Positions 8,102 to 17,046 of a stretch of DNA of 64,000 bases are shown here, in pieces. The notes below the pieces were generated by a model. That model saw only the letters and a list, made by a program, of their open reading frames with translations, searched no databases and was not told the origin of the DNA. The position numbers and the translations under genes were made by a program. The DNA is taken from contig NZ_JAVHWZ010000003.1 of the NCBI RefSeq assembly GCF_035607555.1, positions 92,018 to 156,017 on the forward strand, in the 5' to 3' direction. Numbering within the stretch: the first letter of the stretch is position 1; the number at the start of each line of letters is the position of its first letter. Source of the stretch: Candidatus Bealeia paramacronuclearis (GTDB lineage: Bacteria; Pseudomonadota; Alphaproteobacteria; UBA9655).

Positions 8102-9910
8102 ATGAAGAAACATAACGCTGAGACATTACAAGATTCAAGTATCAAGAATGGCATTCCTTTGAAGCTCGAGCTTCTTCAGGAGGGTTTAACACATCACATT
8201 AATGATATTTCAGAAGAGTTTTCGAAAACTTTTCCTGAGTTTGTCGACGACCTTGAAAAAATTAAATCCGCCAATACAAAACTCAAATCTAACCTTGAAG
8301 ATCTCCCTAACTTACAACCAGATTATGACTCAAATTTAGGGGAGTTTTGGTCGAAAATTCGACATGACCTCAAAACGCCCATTAATGCGATTAAAAACTA
8401 TGCCGAAATGATAGTTGAAGATTTAAAATCCGAAGAAAAAAAACATGAAAATTTCATTTCTGCCTTTGAATGGATTTCCCGTTCTGCAGAAGATCTTGTC
8501 CCTCTTATTAATCTCATCGGCTCAGAATACAAAATTGATACGTATGACCTCCATGCTTCAGACGATGAAGATGTCTGGTTTGAGGGAGAAGGAACTGTTC
8601 TTGTCATTGATGACAACAAAGACAATTGTGATGTGCTTTCCCGGCGCCTGGAAAAGGCAGGCCTTACCGTTCTTGTTGCCAACGATGGGTATAAAGGACT
8701 TCAAACCATTCGCGAAAAATTCGTTGATTTGGTTCTTCTTGATATTATGATGCCGGGCATGATGGGATATGAAGTCCTTGAAAGGATGAAGGGCGATGAG
8801 AAATTCAAACATATTCCCGTTCTTATGATTTCCTCTGTCTCAGAGCTTTCAAGCATTGTGCGTTGTATTAAAATAGGTGCCGATGATTATCTTCCCACGC
8901 CTTTTAATCCGGTTCTTCTCAAAGCCAGAATTTCAGCGGGTCTTCATAAAAAAAGAAACTTGGATCGCGAAAAGAGTTTGATGACAGAAGTGATTGTCGC
9001 CCGAAAGCAATTAGAAACGGCCATTCAAAGCATCGAAGAAGGATTTGCCGTTTTTAATCCCAAGGATGAACTGGTGATGCATAATGCCCCTTTTGAAAAT
9101 ATGTACCCTTGGCTTTTTCAAATGGGGCCTCAAAATTCAACCTATCAGGATTTTCTGAGAGAAGGCCTCGCCAATGGCACCTTTATGCTCGATCGCAGAA
9201 AAAATGAAACGCCTGAAGATTGGTATGAAACCCGGAGAATGTATCATAAGAAACCAAAAAAACCTTGGATTCAGAGGCTGTCAAATGGAACTTGGGTTGA
9301 AATCCATGAATACAAAACACCGGATGAGGGAACTGTCTCAATTCATAAAGACATCACTCAACGCAAACGAGAAGAAGAACATCTTCTTTATCTAGCACAT
9401 CACGATCCTTTGACAGGGCTTCCCAACAGGGCCGAATTTGAAGATAAGCTTCAAAACGCATTCCGAAAAGCACGCACTGAAAATACAACGCTGGCGCTCT
9501 TGTTTATGGATCTTGATGGTTTTAAAAAAGTCAACGATACATTGGGCCATGAATTTGGTGATTATCTTTTGATTCAAGTGGCTGCACGCCTTAAAGAGGT
9601 ATTGCGTGAAGGAGATCTTGTGGCGCGCCTGGGGGGGGATGAATTTTGTATTATCATTCAAGGCTACTCCAACAAGGAATCGGTTGAAAAAGTTGCAAAA
9701 AGAGTCCTTGAATCTGTTGGAACCTCCATTGTTCACAACGGACACATGGCCAATTATGGCGTAAGTATTGGGATTTCCATTTTTCCTGAAGGCGGAAAAA
9801 TCCCTGAAGATTTAATGAAATCCGCAGATGACGCCATGTATACTGCCAAAAAAGCAGGAAAAGGATCTTATCACTTTTATGGGACTCAAAAAGAAAAGAA
9901 GAAAGATTAA
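8102..9910 (+). CDS. HisKA-like/REC/PAS/GGDEF signalling protein
   Basis: A 602-residue cytoplasmic protein with an unusual domain row. Residues about 80-145 carry a HisKA-like helix with the H-box RHDLKTPINAI (His about 88) but no HATPase domain follows. A receiver domain spans about 163-285 (VIDDNKD, phospho-acceptor in LLDIMMPG). A PAS-like domain lies at about 300-425 (GTWVEIHEYKTPDEG). A GGDEF domain at about 430-595 has an intact RLGGDEF active site and an RxxD product-inhibition site (REGD) just upstream, so it is probably a working diguanylate cyclase making c-di-GMP. Paired with divK, it takes the genomic place of PleD. The final codons overlap the converging MFS gene by 4 bp. Confidence 0.9.
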   Translation: MKKHNAETLQDSSIKNGIPLKLELLQEGLTHHINDISEEFSKTFPEFVDDLEKIKSANTKLKSNLEDLPNLQPDYDSNLGEFWSKIRHDLKTPINAIKNYAEMIVEDLKSEEKKHENFISAFEWISRSAEDLVPLINLIGSEYKIDTYDLHASDDEDVWFEGEGTVLVIDDNKDNCDVLSRRLEKAGLTVLVANDGYKGLQTIREKFVDLVLLDIMMPGMMGYEVLERMKGDEKFKHIPVLMISSVSELSSIVRCIKIGADDYLPTPFNPVLLKARISAGLHKKRNLDREKSLMTEVIVARKQLETAIQSIEEGFAVFNPKDELVMHNAPFENMYPWLFQMGPQNSTYQDFLREGLANGTFMLDRRKNETPEDWYETRRMYHKKPKKPWIQRLSNGTWVEIHEYKTPDEGTVSIHKDITQRKREEEHLLYLAHHDPLTGLPNRAEFEDKLQNAFRKARTENTTLALLFMDLDGFKKVNDTLGHEFGDYLLIQVAARLKEVLREGDLVARLGGDEFCIIIQGYSNKESVEKVAKRVLESVGTSIVHNGHMANYGVSIGISIFPEGGKIPEDLMKSADDAMYTAKKAGKGSYHFYGTQKEKKKD

Positions 9911-11229
9911 GCTTTATTCTGCCCCTTGGGAAAGGTCTCTGGGACGAATATCATCATGACAAGGCCTATTAAAAGACAAATGAGGATAGAAGTCAGTGCA
10001 AAGCGATAATCCGAAATTGAATAGAGTGGCACGCCATTATCTTTAGTGCCTGTCCAAATCCAATCGAGGAGGTATCCCAAAAGAGGCTGCATCACGACAC
10101 CGCTGATCATCACAATCATATTGGCAAAGCTGACCACAGTTCCATTGCTTGCATGAGGGGTGATCTGACAAACAGATGAGAAAATCAAAGGTTGAGAGGA
10201 GAAGAATATACCCACCAGCAAAAGAAGACCAAGCATAGCTGCGTAAGGAATATTGGCAACCATAATGATGATCGCATTCACAACCAATGACAAAACGGCA
10301 CCCCAAATCATGGTCCATTTCCGGTCTTCAAAATAATCAGAAATTATCGCAACAAGAGGGGACCCAATCCCTGCCCCAATAAAAATCATGCTAGTGGCAA
10401 ATCCGGCCTGTTCCCGACTAATATCATAAAGCTTCATCAAATAAGGCGTTCCCCAAAGATCTGCAAACGCTGATAAGGGGACGTACATCATAGACCCATA
10501 AATTCCCAGGGCCCAAATACGATAATTAATGGCAATATCCTTAAGGCGACTAAATAACTTCCTGTAAGACGTATCATGGTCTTTATCCAAGCCCTGAACT
10601 CCATAAGGCGGCTCATCTTTAATGAAGATCCAAATTCCAATGGCGATTAAAACGCCAATTCCTGAAATAATGTAAAGCGCACCCCGCCATCCCATCATTG
10701 TGGTTAAATAAGCCATGGGTGCTTGACCTAAAGTGGCGCCAATTTTTCCTGCCAAAAGCGTAAATCCGACAACAAGGGCTAAACGTTCAGGTTTAAACCA
10801 AATGGTGGCAAGTTTCACAGAACCTAAAAATGCACACGTCGAACCCATTCCTATAATCAAGCGGCCAAAGGCTGCAAAATAGAGAGAGTCTGAAATTGAA
10901 AAAATGACTGTTCCTGCTACGCACAAAAGAACTGCTGCGCGCATCAATCGCGTTGGACCAAATTTATCCATGGCCAGTCCGATGGGAACCTGAAGCGTTG
11001 TATAGGAATTATAGTAAAAGGCACTCAAGATTCCAAGGGAGCACGCTTCAATGGCAAAATCTCGCATCAGAAAATCTGTCATGACACTGGGAGATACGCG
11101 TAATACAAATTGGTAGCAATAAAAAAGGCCTGCAAAACTCCAAATAAACCAAGCGTAAGCTTCTGAGTACGTGGAGTGGTTTTTTACGGATTTATCAACA
11201 TTCTTATCAATTCGTAAAACTTTCTCCAT
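9907..11229 (-). CDS. major facilitator superfamily transporter
   Basis: A 440-residue inner-membrane transporter with about 12 hydrophobic segments. Near the N-terminus it has FYCYQFVLRVSPSVM, followed by a DKFGPTRLM loop that corresponds to the MFS motif A region between helices 2 and 3, and GRLIIGMGS in helix 4. It is a paralogue of the transporter at 14584-15849, which has FYAYQYILRVMPNIM at the same place. Similar sequences are common in intracellular Gammaproteobacteria and Alphaproteobacteria, where substrates are amino acids, nucleosides or unknown; the substrate cannot be told here. The ATG at 11229 is preceded by AAGGAG at a longish distance. Confidence 0.88.
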   Translation of the reverse strand: MEKVLRIDKNVDKSVKNHSTYSEAYAWFIWSFAGLFYCYQFVLRVSPSVMTDFLMRDFAIEACSLGILSAFYYNSYTTLQVPIGLAMDKFGPTRLMRAAVLLCVAGTVIFSISDSLYFAAFGRLIIGMGSTCAFLGSVKLATIWFKPERLALVVGFTLLAGKIGATLGQAPMAYLTTMMGWRGALYIISGIGVLIAIGIWIFIKDEPPYGVQGLDKDHDTSYRKLFSRLKDIAINYRIWALGIYGSMMYVPLSAFADLWGTPYLMKLYDISREQAGFATSMIFIGAGIGSPLVAIISDYFEDRKWTMIWGAVLSLVVNAIIIMVANIPYAAMLGLLLLVGIFFSSQPLIFSSVCQITPHASNGTVVSFANMIVMISGVVMQPLLGYLLDWIWTGTKDNGVPLYSISDYRFALTSILICLLIGLVMMIFVPETFPKGQNKA

Positions 11230-11338
11230 TAGGCAAATCCACTCCTTATTATTGACATATTAACATACTGGGTGTTGTCAGATTTTTCTAGTGCCCGCGC
11301 CTAAAAAATACAAAAACCCTTGGTTTGTATGTATAATT

Positions 11339-12553
11339 TTATCGGCTTTTAAGGTAGACAAATGGGAAAAAGAGAAGGCTGCAAAAAATAAAGACCATGA
11401 AATTGATCAAAAATAAATTCGAAACCGTATCAGGAACAACACCGGCAAGGGTGGCCCCAATGGCGCCCGATCCGATGTGAATTCCTCCCAACAAAGAGGC
11501 AGCAGTACCTGCACGTTTAGGATGCTCTGTTAACGCCAAGGCACTGGAGTTACTTTGGATCAACATGGTAAAGACCAGCATCACAACCACAAAGCACAAA
11601 AGAATGAAAGGGCTCATCTCAAAGAAAACAATAATACTTCCCGCCAAAAGTACGATGGACAAGTTAATCATGAGCGCCGCCATGATGATTTGACGCCCTG
11701 GGGCCCAATCGGCCACCTTGCGGCTGATATAACTCCCCAAGATATTGCCAACGGCAAAAGTTCCCGAAACATAGCCAATCGCCTGAATGGACCACCCAAA
11801 GTCAGAATAGATAAAAGGAAACATTGTTGACATGCAAATGGTGCTTGAAAACACAAGGCCTAACGTCAAGCAGTTGACAATAAAGTAAGAGTCGCGAATC
11901 AGAATACCATAATTATTGTGAACACCCTTAACAATTTGAAAATGAGTTAATTTTTCTGTGGGCTGAGATGCATTGGTTTCTGACATCGCCAATACCACAA
12001 AAAGAAAAATGAGCATGGAGGCGAACGCTAAAAAATAAAAGGTAGAGCGCCATCCAAAATAAGTTTGAAGATAGCCCCCCAATATGGGGGCAACCGCAAG
12101 AGACACTGAAATCACCATAACGACGGTCATCATAAATTTAGTGAAATCTTTGCCTGAAAAAAGGTCACGGGCGACGGCTCGGACCACAGCTAGGCATGTT
12201 CCAGAAGAGGCCCCTTGGATAAATCGCATCACAATTAAAAAAGGAATCGTTGTTGAAAACGCCGCACCCAAACTTCCCACAATAAAAAGGGTCAAACTAA
12301 GAAGGACGAGTTTGCGCCTTCCCAAGAAATCTGAAAATGGCCCTAGGATGAGCTGGCCCAAACCGGCTCCAAAAAAACCAACAGCAATTGTGAGTTTGAT
12401 CATGAAATCTTGAGATCCGAACTCTTTTGTAATGGCAGGTAAAGAGGGAAGATAAATATATGTTGAAAAAATACCCAAACCTGCAAGACACGACAACAGC
12501 CCCACCAACACCCAATGTGGCAAAGAATGAAGAGTTGTGGAAAAAGGTTTCAT
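11339..12553 (-). CDS. Bcr/CflA-type MFS transporter
   Basis: A 404-residue MFS protein of the DHA1 drug:H+ antiporter type. Diagnostic pieces: STYIYLPSLPAI in helix 1 (compare the D-x-Y-LPA-P of Bcr), GQLILGPFSDFLGRRK for motif A, and RFIQGASSGTCLAVVRAVARDLF for helices 4-5. Members such as Bcr export bicyclomycin, sulfonamides or peptides, and some intracellular bacteria use relatives for metabolites; specificity is not readable. It is downstream of rpsA on the same strand, separated by a terminator hairpin, so probably an independent unit. Confidence 0.88.
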   Translation of the reverse strand: MKPFSTTLHSLPHWVLVGLLSCLAGLGIFSTYIYLPSLPAITKEFGSQDFMIKLTIAVGFFGAGLGQLILGPFSDFLGRRKLVLLSLTLFIVGSLGAAFSTTIPFLIVMRFIQGASSGTCLAVVRAVARDLFSGKDFTKFMMTVVMVISVSLAVAPILGGYLQTYFGWRSTFYFLAFASMLIFLFVVLAMSETNASQPTEKLTHFQIVKGVHNNYGILIRDSYFIVNCLTLGLVFSSTICMSTMFPFIYSDFGWSIQAIGYVSGTFAVGNILGSYISRKVADWAPGRQIIMAALMINLSIVLLAGSIIVFFEMSPFILLCFVVVMLVFTMLIQSNSSALALTEHPKRAGTAASLLGGIHIGSGAIGATLAGVVPDTVSNLFLINFMVFIFCSLLFFPFVYLKSR

Positions 12554-12569
12554 AAAATCCCCAAAAGAA

Positions 12570-12591
12570 AACCGTCCCTAAGGGGACGGTT
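12570..12591 (-). terminator. intrinsic terminator of rpsA
   Basis: Nine-base inverted repeat AACCGTCCC/GGGACGGTT around a 4-base loop, followed on the minus strand by TTCTTTT. It starts 35 bp after the rpsA stop codon. Confidence 0.85.
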
Positions 12592-12625
12592 CACTTTATA
12601 CCAAAAAGAATCTTGGAGTGAAAGC

Positions 12626-14401
12626 TTAAGCTTCCTCCTCCTTCTTTTTACGTGTGCGCTTTGGTTTTTCTTCAGAAGTTTCTGCTTCTGCTTTTGATGA
12701 CTTGCTTTTCGCTTTATCAAGGGCAGCACCCAAGATATCGCCAAGGCTCGCACCGCTATCAGAAGAACCATACTCCGCCATGACTTCGCGCTCTTCATCG
12801 ATCTCGCGAGATTTAATGGAGAGGTTAATTTTCCGCGTATTGCGATCAATTGCGGTCACTTTTGCGTCCACTTTCTCACCCACAGCAAAACGATCAGAGC
12901 GTTGCTCAGAGCGTTCACGGGAGAGTTCAGCTTTGCGTATAAATCCGGAAAGGCCACCCGCCAATTTGACTTCGAGGCCAGACTCAAGAACGCCTGTGAC
13001 TTCGCAAGTTACAATTGCGCCTTTTTTAAAGCTTGCAATGCTTTCTGCAAAAGGATCACCAGTGAGTTGCTTGATACCCAAAGAAATACGTTCTTTCTCA
13101 GGATCAATATCAAGAATCTTCACGCGAACTGTATCGCCCTTCTTGTAAGCAGTAACGGCTTCCTCACCAGGAAGATCCCAGGAAATATCAGACATGTGAA
13201 CCATACCGTCGATATCTTCGGTCAGCCCCACGAAAAGACCAAATTCAGTGATGTTCTTGAGCTCGCCTTCAGCTTCAGATCCCACAGCATACTTCTCAAG
13301 AAGAGCTTCCCAAGGATTGCTGACGCATTGCTTGATACCCAAAGAAATACGGCGTTTTGCAGATTCCACATCCAAAACCATGACTTCAACTTCTTGGCTG
13401 GAGGAGAGGATTTTCGCAGGGGGTACGTTTTTCTTCGTCCAGCTCATTTCAGAGTGGTGAACAAGACCTTCAATACCTGGCTCAAGCTCAACGAAAGCAC
13501 CGTAATCTGTTATATTCGTCACGCGACCCATGAACTTCGTGCCCACAGGGAATTTCGCTTCAATAGCCGCCCAAGGATCTTGCTCCAGCTGCTTCATACC
13601 CAAAGAAATACGTTGTGTTTCTTGGTTGAAACGGATGACTTGAACTTTGATGCTTTGACCGACAGACAGAACTTCTGAAGGGTGATTAATGCGACGCCAT
13701 GCGATATCGGTTACGTGCAAAAGACCATCAACGCCGCCCAAATCAATGAACGCACCGTAGTCTGTGATGTTCTTCACAACGCCATCCAAAATTTGACCTT
13801 CGGATAATGTGGAGACTAGTTCAGAACGGGCCTCTGCGCGAGACTCTTCAAGAATCGCACGACGGGAGACGACGATATTGCCACGGCTCTTGTCCATTTT
13901 CAAAATCATGAAAGGCTGCTCAATGCCCATAAGTGGGTTCACATCACGCACAGGGCGGATATCCACTTGGCTACCAGGCAAGAAGGCGATGGCACCTTTA
14001 AGATCAACGGTGAAACCACCTTTGACGCGACCAAACATAACACCTTGGACAGGTTCAGCTTTGTTACAAGACACTTCGAGAATCTTCCAAGACTCTTCGC
14101 GACGGGCTTTTTCACGACTCAAAACAGCTTCGCCGTTTTTATCTTCCATACGTTCGAGATAAACATCAACTTTATCACCAACTTTAATCTCGGCTGGTTT
14201 TCCGCCAATTGCGAACTCAGAAAGAGGAACGCGACCTTCAGATTTGAGCCCAACGTCAATCAAGACCATGTCTTTATCGACGGTGATGATTGTTCCGGTG
14301 ATAACGGCGCCTTCAAGGGCTGAATTTTTCTCAAATGATTCGTTCAGAAGGGATTCGAAGTTTTCAATTTCTGCTGAAAAAGCAGTTTGTTCTTTTGCCA
14401 T
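12626..14401 (-). CDS. rpsA: 30S ribosomal protein S1
   Basis: Ribosomal protein S1 binds leader regions of mRNA and helps place them on the 30S subunit. The 591 residues contain six S1 (OB-fold) repeats; the later ones show the repeated pattern F-P/A-G-x...G-xV.NITDYGAFVELE and RISLGIKQ at the end of each repeat. The C-terminus is a Lys/Glu-rich tail (KRTRKKKEEEA). Start ATG at 14401 with AAGGAA upstream. In most alphaproteobacteria cmk precedes rpsA; here the upstream 180 bp are non-coding and the next gene is an MFS transporter. The long antisense open frames in this gene are artefacts of its composition. Confidence 0.98.
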   Translation of the reverse strand: MAKEQTAFSAEIENFESLLNESFEKNSALEGAVITGTIITVDKDMVLIDVGLKSEGRVPLSEFAIGGKPAEIKVGDKVDVYLERMEDKNGEAVLSREKARREESWKILEVSCNKAEPVQGVMFGRVKGGFTVDLKGAIAFLPGSQVDIRPVRDVNPLMGIEQPFMILKMDKSRGNIVVSRRAILEESRAEARSELVSTLSEGQILDGVVKNITDYGAFIDLGGVDGLLHVTDIAWRRINHPSEVLSVGQSIKVQVIRFNQETQRISLGMKQLEQDPWAAIEAKFPVGTKFMGRVTNITDYGAFVELEPGIEGLVHHSEMSWTKKNVPPAKILSSSQEVEVMVLDVESAKRRISLGIKQCVSNPWEALLEKYAVGSEAEGELKNITEFGLFVGLTEDIDGMVHMSDISWDLPGEEAVTAYKKGDTVRVKILDIDPEKERISLGIKQLTGDPFAESIASFKKGAIVTCEVTGVLESGLEVKLAGGLSGFIRKAELSRERSEQRSDRFAVGEKVDAKVTAIDRNTRKINLSIKSREIDEEREVMAEYGSSDSGASLGDILGAALDKAKSKSSKAEAETSEEKPKRTRKKKEEEA

Positions 14402-14583
14402 GTAAATGGAATTCCTTAAAAATATTTGCCCTTAATCTTCTCGTCAGTTAAGCGCAACAGTGGTTAGAGTGACAGACCTCAGGACAAGATAGGACGAGCT
14501 ATAAAATCCCTAATTAAACGCAGGATCATAATAAATCTTTCGATTTTCGTCTACTATTTCTTTTGTGTCTCAATCACAGGCAT

Positions 14584-15849
14584 CTAAGCCCTTACCTTAC
14601 TCCCAAGAATTTCAGATTTCTTTTCGCTAATGAGAAGCATCATAAAACCAAGTGAGCTAATCACAAGAGCCAAAGGAATGACGGAAATCCCCCAGAGGAA
14701 CGAACTTGCACTATAGGTTGAAATATCAGCACCGCCCCCTTCCACATAGCGAATAATTTGGCCAATAATGCCATGAAAGACGTATCCAAAAATCATAATG
14801 ATCATATTGGCTGTGGCTGTCATTAATCCAATATTTTTCTCGGGCACATAGGTTGAGGCTTTGTAAATAGCAATAATTTGATAAGCACACAAAACGCCTA
14901 CAACCACAAACATAATGGAAAGTGTTGTTTGATTCATAATCCCTGAAAGAAGCAATAAAAAGGAAATGGCCATCACCACAGCGCTTAAAATAATAACGCC
15001 ATAGTCGTTTGTTTTTTCTGCAAAATAGCTCAATACAGGAGCCCCAAAGCACATCCCCACAAAAATAAGTGAAGGCAATCCTGAGGCTGTTTTGTCGTCA
15101 AATTGATAGACTTTTTTGAGAAATTGAGCTCCCCACACATCGGCAAATCCTTCAAGTGGACCCACCATGAGCCCTGCTAAAAAGCACACCAAAAGTGCTT
15201 TTTTTGTGGTCATGACAGTGCGGATTTCTTCAAAAGCTGTTTCTTCTTTTTCAGCATGGGTGTGGGGTGGAAACATAAAATATGTAATTCCAATAAGCGC
15301 AATTCCAATGATTAAAACTCCCCAAATGACATCATGGAATCCATAAAGCATCTTAAGATCATTCACAGGACGTCCACCATAAAGTGCGCCAATCAATCCA
15401 ATCATAACCGAAAAACTCAGCATGCGTGTAAAGCGATTTTCAGGAAACGTCATGCGAATAATTTTAAACACACCCAAAATGGCCGCGGACGATCCCATGC
15501 CCACTAAGAATCTTCCGACAATAGGATAAAGCCAAAAATCTGAAAGGACCAAAGGCAGAGTTCCTAAAACGGTGAATCCCATGAAAAGAGGCAAAATATT
15601 CTTAGGACCATAGCGATCCAAAAGGAGCCCCAACGGCAAATGCATGAGAGAATAACCAATATAATAGACACCCGAAAATTGACCGAATACGGCGGAGTCA
15701 ATTTGGTATTGTGTCATAATATCGCCAATCATGATATTCGGCATTACGCGAAGAATGTATTGGTAGGCATAAAAGAGTGAGGCAATACACCACAATGTCC
15801 ATTTCATGGTCATGTTCATTTTTGTAGTCACGGAAATATCCTCGTGCAT
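14584..15849 (-). CDS. major facilitator superfamily transporter (paralogue)
   Basis: A 421-residue transporter with about 12 membrane helices. It shares with the 9907-11229 protein the helix-1 sequence FYAYQYILRVMPNIM, a LLLDRYGPKNILP loop and GRFLVGMGSSAAILG in helix 4, so the two are paralogues flanking rpsA and the Bcr-like gene. The insertion between helices 6 and 7 is short and charged (HTHAEKEET). The substrate is unknown. Like its paralogue it could import a host metabolite, which would fit an intracellular life; that is inference only. Confidence 0.88.
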   Translation of the reverse strand: MHEDISVTTKMNMTMKWTLWCIASLFYAYQYILRVMPNIMIGDIMTQYQIDSAVFGQFSGVYYIGYSLMHLPLGLLLDRYGPKNILPLFMGFTVLGTLPLVLSDFWLYPIVGRFLVGMGSSAAILGVFKIIRMTFPENRFTRMLSFSVMIGLIGALYGGRPVNDLKMLYGFHDVIWGVLIIGIALIGITYFMFPPHTHAEKEETAFEEIRTVMTTKKALLVCFLAGLMVGPLEGFADVWGAQFLKKVYQFDDKTASGLPSLIFVGMCFGAPVLSYFAEKTNDYGVIILSAVVMAISFLLLLSGIMNQTTLSIMFVVVGVLCAYQIIAIYKASTYVPEKNIGLMTATANMIIMIFGYVFHGIIGQIIRYVEGGGADISTYSASSFLWGISVIPLALVISSLGFMMLLISEKKSEILGSKVRA

Positions 15850-15923
15850 TTAATTATTGGATGATTTTAAACCTGATGAAAAATTTGTAAACGGGGTTTC
15901 TGAGAGATTAGTAGCAGCCCGCA

Positions 15924-17034
15924 TTAAGACACTAGCTTTTGCGCCAAGGTAGCTTCCAGAAAATCGTCAATGTCTCCCTCAAGAACACCATTGGCGTTTC
16001 CTTTTTCAACACCGGTTCTGACGTCTTTGACCATTTGGTAGGGCTGTAAAACATAAGATCTGATTTGATGACCCCAACCAATTTCTGTTTTGGTACTATT
16101 AAGAGCTTGAGTAGCCTCTTCGCGCTTTCGGAGTTCGAACTCATAAAGACGCGCCTTGAGCATATTATAGGCCTGTGCACGATTGCGGTGTTGAGAGCGA
16201 TCATTTTGACATTGCACCACGATCCCTGTGGGAATATGGGTGATACGAATGGCAGAGTCTGTTTTGTTAACGTGCTGCCCACCAGCGCCTGAGGCACGAT
16301 AGGTATCCACTCGCAAATCTTTTTCCTCAATTTGGATATCGATATTATCGTCGACTTCAGGATAAACCCAAACGGAGGCAAAACTCGTATGTCGACGAGC
16401 ATTCGAATCAAAAGGAGAAATACGCACCAACCGATGAACACCACTTTCACCTTTGAGCCATCCATAAGGGTGGTCTGCGGCTTTCGTCTCAACTCTAAAA
16501 GTGGCAGATTTGAGACCCGCTTCTTCCCCAGAACTTTCTTCAATCCATTCGACCTTGTATCCATGAGATTCCGCCCAACGGGAATACATGCGAGTGAGCA
16601 TCAAAGCCCAATCTTGCGCCTCTGTACCGCCGGCACCGGCATTAATTTCCACAAAACAATTATTGGCATCAGCTTCTCCTGAAAGAAGACTCTCAAGACG
16701 TAATCTGGCAATTTCTTTTTCAAGACGACCAATGTCAGCTTCCGCCTCAAGGACTGTGGCTTCATCGCCTTCACTTTCCGCCAGTCCGAGTAACTCTTTG
16801 GCGTCTTGTGTGTCTTGATCAAACTTTTGAATGCGATCAATAGAGCGCTTGAGTTGATCTTTTTCCTTCATGATGGATTGAGCTTGAGCAGCATCATTCC
16901 ACAAATCGGGATCTTCGGTTTTGAGCTCGAGTTCTTTTAAACGATCGAGAGATTGATCCCAGTCAAAGATGCCTCCTCAGGAGAACCAATGCCTCCTCGA
17001 TGGAGCTGAGTTGAGCTTCGATTTCTGCGCGCAC
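15924..17034 (-). CDS. prfB: peptide chain release factor 2 (with +1 programmed frameshift)
   Basis: RF2 ends translation at UGA and UAA. The 369-residue product needs a +1 frameshift: a 23-codon first frame starts at GTG 17034-17032 (VRAEIEAQL, the usual alphaproteobacterial start, with GAGG upstream), reaches CTT TGA at 16968-16963, and continues in the +1 frame as DWDQSLDRLKELE... into the main frame. The main frame has the stop-recognition tripeptide SPF (RISPFDSNARR) and the catalytic GGQ (SGAGGQHVNKTDSA). Annotating it from the downstream TTG at 16904 would lose about 43 residues. It starts 13 bp after the mrcA stop and is probably cotranscribed with it. Confidence 0.97.
16962..16977 (-). 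promoter_or_regulatory. RF2 autoregulatory +1 frameshift site
   Basis: On the minus strand AGGAGG (16977-16972), CAT, then CTT TGA C (16968-16962). A Shine-Dalgarno-like hexamer three bases before CUU UGA C is the established RF2 frameshift signal: low RF2 lets ribosomes slip +1 past UGA and make more RF2. The decamer GAGGAGGCAT is present twice within about 30 bp here; only the copy next to CTT TGA is positioned to stimulate. Confidence 0.95.
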
Positions 17035-17046
17035 AATTATCCTCGT

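Noticed and set aside
12654..14323. Several long open frames antisense to rpsA, up to 258 codons
   Set aside because: They follow the codon pattern of rpsA on the other strand and show no ribosome sites or family motifs.
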